Shown: positions 10,055 through 19,096 of the stretch, piece by piece | Layout of the letters: every line of letters begins with the position of its first letter | How positions within the stretch are numbered: position 1 is the stretch's first letter | NCBI RefSeq assembly: GCF_027213645.1 | Contig: NZ_JAPWGL010000004.1 | Span: forward strand, 479,051 to 543,050 | DNA: 64,000 bases | From: Pedobacter rhodius | GTDB taxonomy: Bacteria > Bacteroidota > Bacteroidia > Sphingobacteriales > Sphingobacteriaceae | Reading direction: 5' to 3' | Notes under the pieces: generated by a model | The model's database searches: none | The model's input: the letters and a program-made list of their open reading frames with translations, nothing else | Told to the model about the DNA's origin: nothing | Position numbers and translations under genes: made by a program

Positions 10055-10078
10055 CCGGTCTGTGAAGACACAGACCGG
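10055..10078. repeat. Perfect 10-bp inverted repeat with AAGA loop
   Basis: CCGGTCTGTG at 10055-10064 pairs perfectly with its complement at 10069-10078 across a four-base loop. No T tract follows on either strand, so it is not a classical terminator. It lies 39 bp beyond the stop of the minus-strand gene at 10117 and may stabilise or end that transcript. Confidence 0.5.
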
Positions 10079-10116
10079 GGAGTTGGTGTCGCTTTGGTCT
10101 TTCTGCTTTAAGCTTT

Positions 10117-10569
10117 TTAAGCGCCAAACCGAATCCATTTATCACCTTCGTGACCAAAAATAAATGAGCCGGGGTGAATCATCTCTGCCATATCTTCGAT
10201 TAAAGAAATAACATTTTCCGCAGCACGCTGGCGGTTCACATCATCGTTTAAAAGAATAATCCGATTATTTTTAACGGCTGGCCAATCTGGATTTAATACC
10301 GAAGGAACCTCACGCATTAAATCGGTTAACGTTTTTCCGGGATGGTAGTAAATGATAAATGCTGCGTTAAAAATATCGGATTCCAACATTCCGCCTGCCA
10401 GTGTTAGCTCTTCTGCTAAAAAATAACCTGGACTATTATTTACATCGAGCAAAGCAACCGGCATCTTATCCATAAACTTAATTTTATGCTCTACAATATC
10501 TAAACGTTCCTGTAAATCTTCTTGCCTTGTGGCATCGAGGCCAATAAATAAATCGTTTAAAAAAGACAT
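10117..10569 (-). CDS. Hypothetical protein, possible half-domain of a BtuF/FecB-like binding fold
   Basis: I do not recognise this protein firmly. From the ATG at 10569 it has 150 residues and no signal peptide or membrane segment. The C-terminal half (AFIIYYHP, then NPDWPAVKNNRIILLND) resembles the second lobe of BtuF/FecB-type periplasmic binding proteins, where the substrate-free lobe ends in a W-x-AV-KNNR motif. The first lobe is missing and the protein appears cytoplasmic. It is divergent from the peptide-binding lipoprotein gene, 46 bp away. A longer frame reaching 10605 would cut into that spacer and is less likely. Confidence 0.55.
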   Translation of the reverse strand: MSFLNDLFIGLDATRQEDLQERLDIVEHKIKFMDKMPVALLDVNNSPGYFLAEELTLAGGMLESDIFNAAFIIYYHPGKTLTDLMREVPSVLNPDWPAVKNNRIILLNDDVNRQRAAENVISLIEDMAEMIHPGSFIFGHEGDKWIRFGA

Positions 10570-10615
10570 CTGCATTAAATTTATTAATTTGTGCAAAAAT
10601 AACATTCCTTACCGC

Positions 10616-12250
10616 ATGCGAGGCTCATTTCACTATATATTTTGGTTTTTTTGCTTTATTATTTTCATTTCATGCAACGGAACTACGGATGACAAAAACA
10701 AGAAAGTCTTTAATATAAACTTAGACCAGGGCCTAACCTCCTTAGATCCGGCATTTGCCCGCAATCAGAATGCAATATGGATGACCAATCAGATTTTCAA
10801 TGGTTTGGTCCAAATCGATTCGACTTTGCAAACCGTTCCCTGCATTGCTAAAACCTGGCAGATTTCGGAAGATGCTTTAACTTACACATTTAATCTTCGC
10901 AATGATGTTTACTTTCAGGACGACCCGATTTTTAAAAATGGTAAAGGCCGAAAAGTTACAGCCAGTGATTTTGCCTATAGTTTTTATCGATTAATTGATC
11001 CAAAGGTTGCCTCCTCCGGCGGTTGGATTTTTAGTGATAAGGTAAAAGACGAGAAAAATTTCATTGCCCTGAACGATTCAACTTTTCAAATAAAGCTGGT
11101 TCGCCCTTTTCCGCCTTTTATGAGCCTCCTTACTTCGCAATACTGTTCTGTAGTACCAAAAGAAGTTGTTGAACATTATGGAAAAGATTTTAGAAGTCAT
11201 CCGGTTGGTACAGGTCCTTTTAAATTTAAATACTGGAAGGAAGGCGAAATTTTAGTGCTTCTAAAAAATGATCATTATTGGGAAAAGGATTCTAATGGCA
11301 ATCAGCTACCCTATATCGACGCTTTAAAAGCTTCATTTATTACGGATAAACAAAGTGGCTTTATGAGCTTCTTAAAAAAGGATTTAGATTTTTATTACAG
11401 TGTTGATGGTAGTTACCGGGATGATATTTTGACGAAAAGCGGTAATATGACTTCTAAATATAAAGGGAAATTTACACTCAGAAAAGGCCCGTATTTGTGC
11501 ACCGAATATGTTGGTATTCTGGTCGACACAACGTTAGACATTGTTAAAAATTCTCCACTTCGATTTAAAAAAATCAGACAGGCCATAAATTATTCCATCG
11601 ACAGGGAAAAGCTGATTAAATATTTGAGGAACGGTATTGGCATTCCGGCAACCTCTGGTTTTATTCCAAAGGGGATGCCCGGTTTTGATAGTGCTGCCGT
11701 ACATGGTTACCACTACAACCCAAAGCTGGCTGCTAAATTATTAAGTGAAGCGGGCTTCCCTGAGGGCAAAGGCTTATCGGAAATTACTTTAAATACAACC
11801 ACAACTTATAAAGATTTAATCGAGTTTATTCAGGGTGAGTTAAGTGCTATTGGCATCAAAACCAAAATTGATGTAAGTCCGAGTGCGAGTTTGAGAGACC
11901 TGATGTCTAAAAACAATGTAAACTTTTTCCGAGGAAGCTGGATTGCAGATTATGCCGATGGCGAAAATTACCTGTCGATGTTTTATTCTAAAAATAAAGT
12001 GCCGTACGGACCTAATTATACCGCTTTTTACAACAAGGCTTTTGATAAATTATTCGAAGAAAGTTACTACGAGCCTGATAACGAAAAGCGCTTTAAACTA
12101 TATCAGCAAATGGACCAAATGGTAATGGATTATTCTCCTGTGGTTCCTGTTTTTTATGATCAATCGGTTGTAATGTTACAAAATAACATCAGCGGTTACC
12201 CAATGAATCCCTTGAGTTTAATGATTTTGAAACGGATAAAAAAGAAATAA
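10616..12250 (+). CDS. Peptide/nickel-type ABC transporter substrate-binding lipoprotein (SBP_bac_5)
   Basis: This 544-residue protein has a lipoprotein signal ending at Cys20 (FISCNG). It is followed by the family-5 extracellular solute-binding fold: LDPAFARNQNAIWMTNQIFNGL near the N-terminus, the GTGPFKFKYW segment, then INYSIDREKL and a C-terminal VPVFYDQSVV region. This family captures oligopeptides or similar solutes for DppBCDF/OppBCDF importers. No permease or ATPase gene lies nearby, so it works with a system encoded elsewhere or is a solitary lipoprotein. I chose the ATG at 10616 because it gives a proper lipoprotein leader; the frame upstream of it would overlap the divergent gene. 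Confidence 0.9.
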   Translation: MRGSFHYIFWFFCFIIFISCNGTTDDKNKKVFNINLDQGLTSLDPAFARNQNAIWMTNQIFNGLVQIDSTLQTVPCIAKTWQISEDALTYTFNLRNDVYFQDDPIFKNGKGRKVTASDFAYSFYRLIDPKVASSGGWIFSDKVKDEKNFIALNDSTFQIKLVRPFPPFMSLLTSQYCSVVPKEVVEHYGKDFRSHPVGTGPFKFKYWKEGEILVLLKNDHYWEKDSNGNQLPYIDALKASFITDKQSGFMSFLKKDLDFYYSVDGSYRDDILTKSGNMTSKYKGKFTLRKGPYLCTEYVGILVDTTLDIVKNSPLRFKKIRQAINYSIDREKLIKYLRNGIGIPATSGFIPKGMPGFDSAAVHGYHYNPKLAAKLLSEAGFPEGKGLSEITLNTTTTYKDLIEFIQGELSAIGIKTKIDVSPSASLRDLMSKNNVNFFRGSWIADYADGENYLSMFYSKNKVPYGPNYTAFYNKAFDKLFEESYYEPDNEKRFKLYQQMDQMVMDYSPVVPVFYDQSVVMLQNNISGYPMNPLSLMILKRIKKK

Positions 12251-12274
12251 AAAAGAGTCTGCTAATAATAAACA

Positions 12275-12344
12275 TGTCATCCTGAGCCTGTCGAAGGACG
12301 TATAAAAACTGAATTTTAAGCGTTTCGACAGGCTCAACATGACA
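12275..12344. repeat. Palindromic intergenic repeat (TTCGACAGGCTCA family, copy 2)
   Basis: TGTCATCCTGAGCCTGTCGA at 12275-12294 is the imperfect inverse of the arm at 12324-12344. It lies between two convergent genes (12250 and 12410), where a long hairpin would act as a bidirectional terminator. It is the same family as the elements at 9877 and 21917. Confidence 0.75.
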
Positions 12345-12409
12345 ACATTCAAAAGTGAATTGCTTTACAAGCAGCCACTTTGATTTTATATTAGATTGGG
12401 TTTGACAAA

Positions 12410-14839
12410 TTATTGTTGAACGCCGCCCATGCCACCACCTTGTTGTTGCTGATCTTGTTTAATATCGTCGTTTTTAATTTTCTTTTTCTCTGTAAATTTA
12501 AGTTTACCAAAAGTATAGCTAAAGTTTAAGGTATAATTACGCAAAGGGTAGTAAATGTTTTGGCTCTGGTAAATTGTACCTGTTTGATTCACGGCATTAT
12601 TAATTGTTTTAATATGCAAATCTCTTGTAAAAGGATTCAATGTGCCTAATCCGATGCTGCCTTTCTTTTTAAAGATTTCCTTCTTGATGGATGCACCATA
12701 AATATAAAACGGATCAGTAACACCCTGATAAGTACGTCTTTTCGATGTAATTACGTTAAATAACTCAAAATTATACCCCTTACCAAAACCGTATGCCGAA
12801 CGTACAAACCAGTTGAAGTTAAAAAAGGTACCTGTATTAACATTGGTTATATTATTGGTTACCGAATATGTATTTCCTGCAAAGTTGGTCATTAGGGTCC
12901 ATTTTGGTTTAGGATTGTAAGATGCAAAAACATTAAATCCATAAACCGGTGCAGTACCCACGTTTATATAAGAAGTTAAGGTTTTGTTCACACCATTTTC
13001 CGATATGGGCGAAATCGAATTTTCGATTACATCGCTGGTACGGCGATAAAATATTGATGCGTTTATTATCGAGCCTTTGATAAAAGTGCTGTAGCCTAAT
13101 TCTAAATTATCACTTAGCTCAGGATTCAACTGAGGATTACCCTGCATAATGTTAAACTGGTCGCTCTCATTACGGAAAGGATTTAAGTAAGATTGCGAAG
13201 GTCGTTGCACACGACGGTTGTAGCTAAGCTTTAAAGTAGCACCACCTTTTAAACTTTGTGATATGATTGCGCTTGGAAATAAGTTTAAATAATCATTTTT
13301 CTGAATCCCACTACTTTGTGTGTTAAAATCTATTCGGGTATATTCAGCCCTCAAACCACCTTTAAATTTTAATTTTTTTGTTAAATCAAAACTGATAACA
13401 CCATATGCTGCACCAACGTTTTGGTTGTATTCGAAATCCTGAGCGGTATTATCAAACTGACTTTGTATATCGCGTAATATAGCTTTTGCACCAACTTCTA
13501 AAGTTGTTTTTTTATTAAACGGATAAGTATAATCTGTTTGAAAAGTATATTCATTGTTTTTACCGGTGTTGTTACTATTGGTTAGTAAACCTGATGGGTA
13601 TACAGCCGAGGTAAGCAAATTGCTAAAACTTGTTGGCGTACGACCCGTTGATAACTGTGCAGATATGGAGAACTCCTCGCCTTCTTTTTTACTGGTTTTC
13701 CGGTAATCAACATTCCAGTCTAAGTTTCTGAAGGTCATGTCCATATCTCCGATGTTAGACGCCGCCAGGTTATTAATTAAATAATTGGTTTCACTTGGTC
13801 CGCCATTTGAAAAACTATTAAATTTTGCAGTCGTGCTGATGTTGTTATACGCATTAAAATCGTAATCTAAACCGACACTACCATTATATCCGTTGCGGCT
13901 CCACTTAGAAAATCCACTTTGTGAGATATTGTTTGTGGTTCCATTTAAATAAGTTGTATTCGTAATAAATTCAGTTTGTGATCTTTGTGCATAGGCTAAA
14001 TTCGTACCTAAACTTGTATTTACGCTTAATCGCCCTGTTTTAGCGGTTAAATTAAATGAACCATTATTCTGACGCGTTCCTGCTGCAGCATTTACCGAAC
14101 CGCTTACACCTTGAGCATTCGATTTTTTGGTAATAATATTGATAATACCACCCGAACCTTCGGCATCATATTTTGCTGAAGGACTAGTGATAACTTCTAC
14201 CGTTTTGATTTGCTCTGCGGGGATCATTTTTAATGCATCGGCAACACTGCTTGCCATTGTACCCGAAGGCTTGCCATTAATTAAAACACGAACGGCACCG
14301 CCACGAAGTTGAATGTTTCCGGTAGCATCAACGGAAAGCATGGGTACTTTACGCATTACATCTGTTGCATCGCCACCTGCATTTGTTCCATCGGCCTCTG
14401 CATTGTAAACCATTCTGTCGATTTTATTTTCGATAATCGCTTTAGTACCTGTAATTTGCACATCAGCCAGATTATTTTCTGTTGATGAAATAACAACGTT
14501 TCCCAAATTAAAATCTGGCTTTGCAGGCGTTGTGGTAACTAAAATCGATTTGGTTTTGTAACCCATAAAACCAATCATCAGTTTATAAGCATCAGGCGCA
14601 ATATTTTGTAAGGTCAACTTTCCTTTTTCGTCTGTTACGCCGCCATTCACAGATTTATTGTCCTTAACTTTTAATAGTGATATTGTTGCATAGTCTATTG
14701 GTTTCTTACTTACTGAATCTAAAACAGTAATGCTGATACGACCTGCGACAGTTGTTTTTTGAGCGCCACCCATTCCGAATTGTGCACGAGCATTGAAAAA
14801 TATTCCGAGGATAAAGGTTAATAGTAGAATTCGTTTCAT
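12410..14839 (-). CDS. Outer membrane beta-barrel receptor with CarboxypepD_reg domain (OMP_b-brl_3 type)
   Basis: This 809-residue protein has a signal peptide (MKRILLLTFILGIFFNARA) and a CarboxypepD_reg-like sandwich (about 30-115). A TonB-plug-like domain with VRVLINGKPSG and AEQIKTVEVITSPSAKYDAEGSGGIINIITKK follows, then a large beta-barrel. The layout is that of outer-membrane-beta-barrel family receptors in Bacteroidota, not a SusC: there is no SusD partner and the length is shorter. The first and last residues are Gly/Met/Gln rich (FGMGG, and QQQQGGGMGG at the end). Substrate unknown. Confidence 0.88.
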   Translation of the reverse strand: MKRILLLTFILGIFFNARAQFGMGGAQKTTVAGRISITVLDSVSKKPIDYATISLLKVKDNKSVNGGVTDEKGKLTLQNIAPDAYKLMIGFMGYKTKSILVTTTPAKPDFNLGNVVISSTENNLADVQITGTKAIIENKIDRMVYNAEADGTNAGGDATDVMRKVPMLSVDATGNIQLRGGAVRVLINGKPSGTMASSVADALKMIPAEQIKTVEVITSPSAKYDAEGSGGIINIITKKSNAQGVSGSVNAAAGTRQNNGSFNLTAKTGRLSVNTSLGTNLAYAQRSQTEFITNTTYLNGTTNNISQSGFSKWSRNGYNGSVGLDYDFNAYNNISTTAKFNSFSNGGPSETNYLINNLAASNIGDMDMTFRNLDWNVDYRKTSKKEGEEFSISAQLSTGRTPTSFSNLLTSAVYPSGLLTNSNNTGKNNEYTFQTDYTYPFNKKTTLEVGAKAILRDIQSQFDNTAQDFEYNQNVGAAYGVISFDLTKKLKFKGGLRAEYTRIDFNTQSSGIQKNDYLNLFPSAIISQSLKGGATLKLSYNRRVQRPSQSYLNPFRNESDQFNIMQGNPQLNPELSDNLELGYSTFIKGSIINASIFYRRTSDVIENSISPISENGVNKTLTSYINVGTAPVYGFNVFASYNPKPKWTLMTNFAGNTYSVTNNITNVNTGTFFNFNWFVRSAYGFGKGYNFELFNVITSKRRTYQGVTDPFYIYGASIKKEIFKKKGSIGLGTLNPFTRDLHIKTINNAVNQTGTIYQSQNIYYPLRNYTLNFSYTFGKLKFTEKKKIKNDDIKQDQQQQGGGMGGVQQ

Positions 14840-14971
14840 GTTAATAATAGTCTTTAGTAATTAGTCTGCGCAAGTTGCATTTTGTTACAATGCAGAAGAA
14901 TAGTTTTTACGCGACCTGGTTAGTTTGGTCGGCAAAGGTGCAACTTTTTCCGGTAAAAATGATGTAACAGG

Positions 14972-15170
14972 ATGAGTTATGGAAAATGTAGGAGGGAAAA
15001 TGGGAGATGGAGATGGAAAATGGATGATGGAAGATGGATAATGGAAAATGGATGATGGGCATAAAAAGGAGTGTAAATAAAAAATGGATAACAGACCTTT
15101 CGACCATTATCCACCTCCGTATTTCATGAACAATGATAATTCCATCATCCATCTTACCTGATTACATCTT
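14972..15170. repeat. ATGGATGATGG-type hairpin repeat block 1
   Basis: A purine-rich array (GGAAAATGGATGATGGAAGA and variants, about 14985-15058) is followed by its pyrimidine-rich inverse (CCATTATCCACC, then CCATCATCCATCTTACC, about 15101-15162). The block ends close to the stop codon of the methyltransferase gene at 15177. It occupies most of the 337-bp gap 14840-15176, which has no gene. Related blocks lie at 17219, 17741, 19096 and 20270. Confidence 0.8.
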
Positions 15171-15176
15171 ACTTAA

Positions 15177-16415
15177 TTACCTATTCGTATTGTTTGGTCT
15201 GGTGTAAACCAGTTGCATAACATTAATGTTACGCATGGCGAAAGCCGCTTCACAATAATTTAAGTAATAATTCCATTTGCGGATAAAAGTTTCATCAAAA
15301 CCCAGGGCGCTAACTTTGTCCAGATGCTTGTTGAATTCTATAAACCAAAGATGAAGCGTTCTGGCATAGTCTAAACCCATATCCTTTAAATCAACCATGG
15401 TTAAATCGCCGGTTTTATTAATTGCTTTATTAATAGCGGCAACTGATGGCAAAAGGGAACCCGGGAAGATATGTTTCTGAATCCAGTCTACCCCATTTCT
15501 TAACTTATCATACCTGCTATCAGGCGAGGTAATCACCTGGAAAGCGAAAATACCATCAGGTTTTAATAAGGACTGGCATTTCTCAAAATAAATTTCCAGA
15601 AATTGGTGACCAACAGCTTCAAGCATTTCGATAGAAACGATTTTATCAAAAGTTCCTTCAATATTTCTGTAATCCTGAATAATAATGGAAACCTTGTCTT
15701 CTAAATTTTCTTCCTTTACTCGTTCAACAGCCAGTTTTTGCTGCTCCTTAGAAATGGTAACTGAAGTTACTCTGCAGCCATAATTCTTCGCTAAAAAGAT
15801 CGCGTTTCCGCCCCAACCGCTGCCAATTTCCAGCACATGGTCGGTTGGTTTAATTTTAAGTTGCCTGGCTAATCTGTCGTATTTAGCATATTGGGCATCT
15901 TCTAAGCCCACATCCTCATTCAAAAAATATCCGCTTGAATAAGTCATTGTTTTATCCAGAAAAGTAGCGAAGAAATCGTTGTTTAAATCGTAATGTTCAG
16001 CTATATTTTTCTGCGAACCAGCAAGCGTATTTGCCCGGCGAACATGGCTTAACTTGTTTACAAATTTAAATAAATTAAGGGCAATTGATTTTGCCTTGCT
16101 TCCGGTAACAGATGGTGCATGCTCGATATTTAAAATTACCCATTTAATAACGTTGGTAATGTTAGATGTATCCCATAACCCCGATGTATAACCCTCGCCA
16201 AAGCCAATATCGCCATATAAAGCGAGCGACTTAAAAAAATCAGGATGATTTACTTGAATATTTGCCGAAATTTTGTCTTCACTATTTCCAAAAGTCAAAG
16301 TTTCGCCATTTGGCAATGAAAGTTCCAATTTGCCTAATGTCATTTTCGAAAGTGCTTTCAGTACAATCTTTTCAAAAAAACCTGCTGATGTTTTAGTAGC
16401 GACAAGCGTATTCAT
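15177..16415 (-). CDS. Cyclopropane-fatty-acyl-phospholipid synthase family methyltransferase (copy 1)
   Basis: This 412-residue protein has an N-terminal CFA-synthase region (GDIGFGEGYTSGLWDTSNIT) and a SAM-binding Rossmann domain with the glycine loop LEIGSGWGG. The IVSIEMLEAVGHQF and IFPGSLLPS blocks are typical of CfaS. The family transfers a methylene or methyl group from SAM to unsaturated phospholipid acyl chains at the membrane. It lies 12 bp after the DUF1365 gene. Neighbouring FAD oxidase, DUF1365, second CFA-like enzyme and DUF1295 genes match a widespread bacterial lipid-modification cluster. Whether the product is cyclopropane, methyl-branched or other lipid cannot be told. Confidence 0.9.
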   Translation of the reverse strand: MNTLVATKTSAGFFEKIVLKALSKMTLGKLELSLPNGETLTFGNSEDKISANIQVNHPDFFKSLALYGDIGFGEGYTSGLWDTSNITNVIKWVILNIEHAPSVTGSKAKSIALNLFKFVNKLSHVRRANTLAGSQKNIAEHYDLNNDFFATFLDKTMTYSSGYFLNEDVGLEDAQYAKYDRLARQLKIKPTDHVLEIGSGWGGNAIFLAKNYGCRVTSVTISKEQQKLAVERVKEENLEDKVSIIIQDYRNIEGTFDKIVSIEMLEAVGHQFLEIYFEKCQSLLKPDGIFAFQVITSPDSRYDKLRNGVDWIQKHIFPGSLLPSVAAINKAINKTGDLTMVDLKDMGLDYARTLHLWFIEFNKHLDKVSALGFDETFIRKWNYYLNYCEAAFAMRNINVMQLVYTRPNNTNR

Positions 16416-16427
16416 AATCTTTAATAT

Positions 16428-17261
16428 CTATTTAGTTTGAGGTTTATATGGTTTATATACGTTACGTTGGAGTTCAGGGTTTTCGGCTTTCGGATGAAAA
16501 GGTATTTTTTTTAGCCACAATTTAAAAGCCTGCCAATGAATCATACCCATTATCTGCAAAGGGATAAGTGGAATAGACAGAAAGTATTTTAACATATTTG
16601 CATTTGTTAATGGCCTTTTTTCGCCTTTCAAAGTACTGATAAAAAATTTATTTCCATGTTTATCCAGGTCATCAATTTTAATATCCAGTTTTTCGGAAGG
16701 AACTTTCAAACTGAAATCAAAAAAATCGTCGTGATCGATAAAAGGTGATACATAAAAATATTTCGTGGTAATTTTTTTAAAGGTATCGCCACCCAATTCT
16801 TCTTTTCCGAAAAAGAAAAGCTTCATTTCGCGATAGGTATTGCTGATTTCGGCTACGCAGCAAACCGGATTTTCATTTCCGTCAAAACAGAAATAAAAAG
16901 AAACCGGATTGAAATTATAGCCCAAAACATTCAGGTTGGTGAGGAGTTTGATTTTTAAATTTGAATCGTCGATACCATTTTCCTTGAGGTAAAGCCCTAA
17001 ATGTTCGCGTGTATTTTTTGTTTTATCCGGGTTTTCTTTTGGCAATTGCAAATGCTCCGCATCTCTGAAAGAGAACAAGTTAAACTTATCCCTGCTAAAC
17101 CATTTCAACTTTTTTGCCAGCAAATCTATTTCATCCAAATCGATATAAAACATGTATACATTATACCAAAATGAGTGCTTTTTCGGCGCAAGCCGGTTAT
17201 GCATTACTTTAGCGGTATAGATGCAAGATGTAAGATGTGGAATGGATGATGGAATATTCAT
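16428..17261 (-). CDS. DUF1365 family protein of the lipid-modification cluster
   Basis: This 277-residue protein has the DUF1365 hallmarks: YTAKVMHNRLAPKKHSFWY near the N-terminus, NPVSFYFCFD and FYVSPFIDHDDFFDFS. The enzyme activity of the family is not established; it co-occurs with CFA-like methyltransferases and FAD amine-oxidase-like proteins. The start codon and roughly the first twelve residues (MNIPSSIPHLTS) are encoded by the ATGGATGATGG-type repeat, and the next ATG (17204) would delete a conserved strand. The repeat therefore seems to supply the translation start. Confidence 0.85.
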   Translation of the reverse strand: MNIPSSIPHLTSCIYTAKVMHNRLAPKKHSFWYNVYMFYIDLDEIDLLAKKLKWFSRDKFNLFSFRDAEHLQLPKENPDKTKNTREHLGLYLKENGIDDSNLKIKLLTNLNVLGYNFNPVSFYFCFDGNENPVCCVAEISNTYREMKLFFFGKEELGGDTFKKITTKYFYVSPFIDHDDFFDFSLKVPSEKLDIKIDDLDKHGNKFFISTLKGEKRPLTNANMLKYFLSIPLIPLQIMGMIHWQAFKLWLKKIPFHPKAENPELQRNVYKPYKPQTK

Positions 17262-17292
17262 GTAAAATGTAAGATGGATAATGGATGATGGA
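17219..17292. repeat. ATGGATGATGG-type repeat block 2
   Basis: Tandem degenerate units (GATGTAAGATGTGGAATGGA, then GTAAGATGGATAATGGATGA) fill the junction between the DUF1365 start and the four-helix-bundle gene. The block overlaps the 5' end of the DUF1365 gene. Only the purine-rich arm is present here. Confidence 0.75.
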
Positions 17293-17323
17293 GCCTAGTT
17301 CGCTAAAACAAATTTTTCATATT

Positions 17324-17683
17324 CTATTTACGGGATGATATTTTTATGGAGGTAAATATTTTTTTTAGTTCAATTGCTTCCTCCGTAAATTTTTGGAAAT
17401 CAGACCGGTATTTTTCGTCAGTGTAAAGCGCATTCAATGTTCTCAACCAATAAACGCTTTCTCTGGCTTCGCGATAAGAAATCCCAATTTTATAGCTGAA
17501 ATCTCTTTTACTCCCCGCACCCTGCGCCTCTTCATAATTAGCTCCAATAGATGTTGAACACCTACTTAACTGCAACATTGGCACCTTATAGATAAAATTA
17601 TATGGAAGTGTGCTTAAAAATTTTAAAACATCAACGACAAAGCGAAATGTTCGTTCTAATAGTTGAGTTGTTTTTTCGTTCAT
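17324..17683 (-). CDS. Four-helix-bundle protein (S23 / 23S rRNA intervening-sequence protein family)
   Basis: This protein of about 119 residues has the family signature: LSRCSTSIGANYEEAQGAGSK, FSYKIGISYREARESVYWLR and a C-terminal helix ending in LKKIFTSI. Relatives form small four-helix bundles, are found inside rRNA intervening sequences and as free-standing genes, and resemble the Avd accessory proteins of diversity-generating retroelements. The function of stand-alone copies is unclear. It sits inside the lipid cluster between two repeat blocks and breaks the usual order, which suggests insertion. The ATG at about 17683 gives the normal family length; upstream residues come from repeat sequence. 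Confidence 0.85.
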   Translation of the reverse strand: MNEKTTQLLERTFRFVVDVLKFLSTLPYNFIYKVPMLQLSRCSTSIGANYEEAQGAGSKRDFSYKIGISYREARESVYWLRTLNALYTDEKYRSDFQKFTEEAIELKKIFTSIKISSRK

Positions 17684-17740
17684 CTTAAAAAAATTAAATT
17701 CATAAAATCTCCAAGGATGACTTAATAAAACTAATAAAAA

Positions 17741-17860
17741 AAATGTAAAATGTAAGGATGTAAAATGGTTGATGGAACTTAAATATTTCGACCATTTTCC
17801 GTCTCCCATTTAACATCCTCCGTTACCCTCATCCATCTTACCTCTTCCATCGTCCATCAT
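17741..17860. repeat. ATGGATGATGG-type hairpin repeat block 3
   Basis: One arm (AATGTAAAATGTAAGGATGT and GGTTGATGGAAC, about 17741-17780) faces an inverse arm (CCATTTTCCGTCTCCCATTT, then CATCCATCTTACCTCTTCCA, about 17791-17855). The second arm overlaps the last codons of the FAD enzyme at 17810, so the repeat encodes that protein's C-terminal tail. Confidence 0.75.
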
Positions 17861-19096
17861 TAAGCATAAATCCACTGCGCTTTTATACGCATCTTCATGA
17901 AAACCATATTTAAAATAACTGCCGCAATAATACACGGGACCATTTTCATTTAGCTCATGCAAACGTTCTTGCGCCTGCATGGCCGGAACATCAAAAAGCG
18001 GATGATGATAATCAATTTCCTTAATAATTTTATCAGGATTTAATGTTTCCGTAGGATTTATAGAAACAAAATAATTTGTTTTCTTGGAAACACCCTGCAA
18101 ACTATTCATCCAATAAATCGTGCTTGGCAGCAATTTATCACCCTGTTTTTCTACGCGGTAATTCCAGCTGCTCCAGGCCAGTTTCGCTTCCGGCATTTGT
18201 TTTTCATCGGTATGAACAACGGCTCTGTTAAGCTGGTATCTAAACCTGGAAAGCAATTCTGTTTCTAAAGGCGTTTTATCCTTAACGATTTCGAAAGTCT
18301 GGTCGGCATGACTCGCCATAATTACCTTATCAAACTCAAACTGTTCACCTTTTGAATTTTCGACCTTCACCTTTCCGTTCTCCAGTCTTCTTACGGAAAC
18401 GATTTTGTTGTTTATTTTAATTCGATTACGAAAAGGCGCAATCAGTTTTTCGCGGTAAGCCTGACTTCCGTTTTGCAATGTATACCATTGATGTTGTGTG
18501 TCTAAACCCAGGAAGCCATGATTTTTAAAAAAACGAATTAAAGTAACTGCCGGGAAATCTAAAATCTGTTCCATTGGTGCGCTCCAAACCGCAGCACTCA
18601 TTGGAATCAGGTATTGCCAAAGCATATCATCGCTGTAGCCAAACTCCTTGAAAAACCTGCCGATAGAATAATCCTGGTAAGCTGGTTTATCCAAAATCTC
18701 AACACTTTGCTTATTGAAACGGTTAATCTGCATCAGCATTTTTAAATAAGAAATATTAAACAAATTTTTCCGCTGGGCAAATAAATGATTTAAACTGGAG
18801 CCGCTGTATTCGAGCTTTTTAGGTAAAAACTGAACACTGAAAGACATATCCGTTTTAATAACGGGCGCATCAATTTCAGCAAACATTTCGGTTAGATTCG
18901 GATAGGTCTGGTAGTTAAAAACCATGAAACCGCTATCGAGATAAATGGGTTTTCCATCTTCCTCAAGCGTAATCGTATTGGTGTGGCCGCCAATATAATC
19001 GGCCTCCTCAAAAATTGTAATATCATATTGATGTTGCAGCTTATGGGCGCAACCCATTCCTGCTATTCCAGAACCAATAATGGCGAGCTTCTTCAT
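17810..19096 (-). CDS. FAD-dependent amine-oxidase-like oxidoreductase of the lipid cluster
   Basis: From the ATG at 19096 this is a 428-residue flavoprotein. It has the dinucleotide-binding motif IIGSGIAGMGCAHKL at the N-terminus, an E-x-x-x-x-GGHTNT amine-oxidase segment, and PVYYCGSYFKYGFHEDAYKS at the C-terminus. It is an NAD(P)/FAD amine-oxidase-fold protein of the type always found with DUF1365 and CFA-like genes and may oxidise or desaturate a lipid intermediate (inference from context). The final residues MMDDGRGKMDEGNGGC are a translation of repeat sequence, so the original C-terminus was probably replaced. Frames upstream of 19096 are repeat-derived. Confidence 0.87.
   Translation of the reverse strand: MKKLAIIGSGIAGMGCAHKLQHQYDITIFEEADYIGGHTNTITLEEDGKPIYLDSGFMVFNYQTYPNLTEMFAEIDAPVIKTDMSFSVQFLPKKLEYSGSSLNHLFAQRKNLFNISYLKMLMQINRFNKQSVEILDKPAYQDYSIGRFFKEFGYSDDMLWQYLIPMSAAVWSAPMEQILDFPAVTLIRFFKNHGFLGLDTQHQWYTLQNGSQAYREKLIAPFRNRIKINNKIVSVRRLENGKVKVENSKGEQFEFDKVIMASHADQTFEIVKDKTPLETELLSRFRYQLNRAVVHTDEKQMPEAKLAWSSWNYRVEKQGDKLLPSTIYWMNSLQGVSKKTNYFVSINPTETLNPDKIIKEIDYHHPLFDVPAMQAQERLHELNENGPVYYCGSYFKYGFHEDAYKSAVDLCLMMDDGRGKMDEGNGGC

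Noticed and set aside
9786..10116. Riboswitch in the repeat-rich spacer
   Set aside because: The hairpin at 10055 has no conserved ligand-binding motif and lies at a gene end rather than a leader.
14907..15152. 81-residue minus-strand frame
   Set aside because: It is a translation of the ATGGATGATGG repeat.
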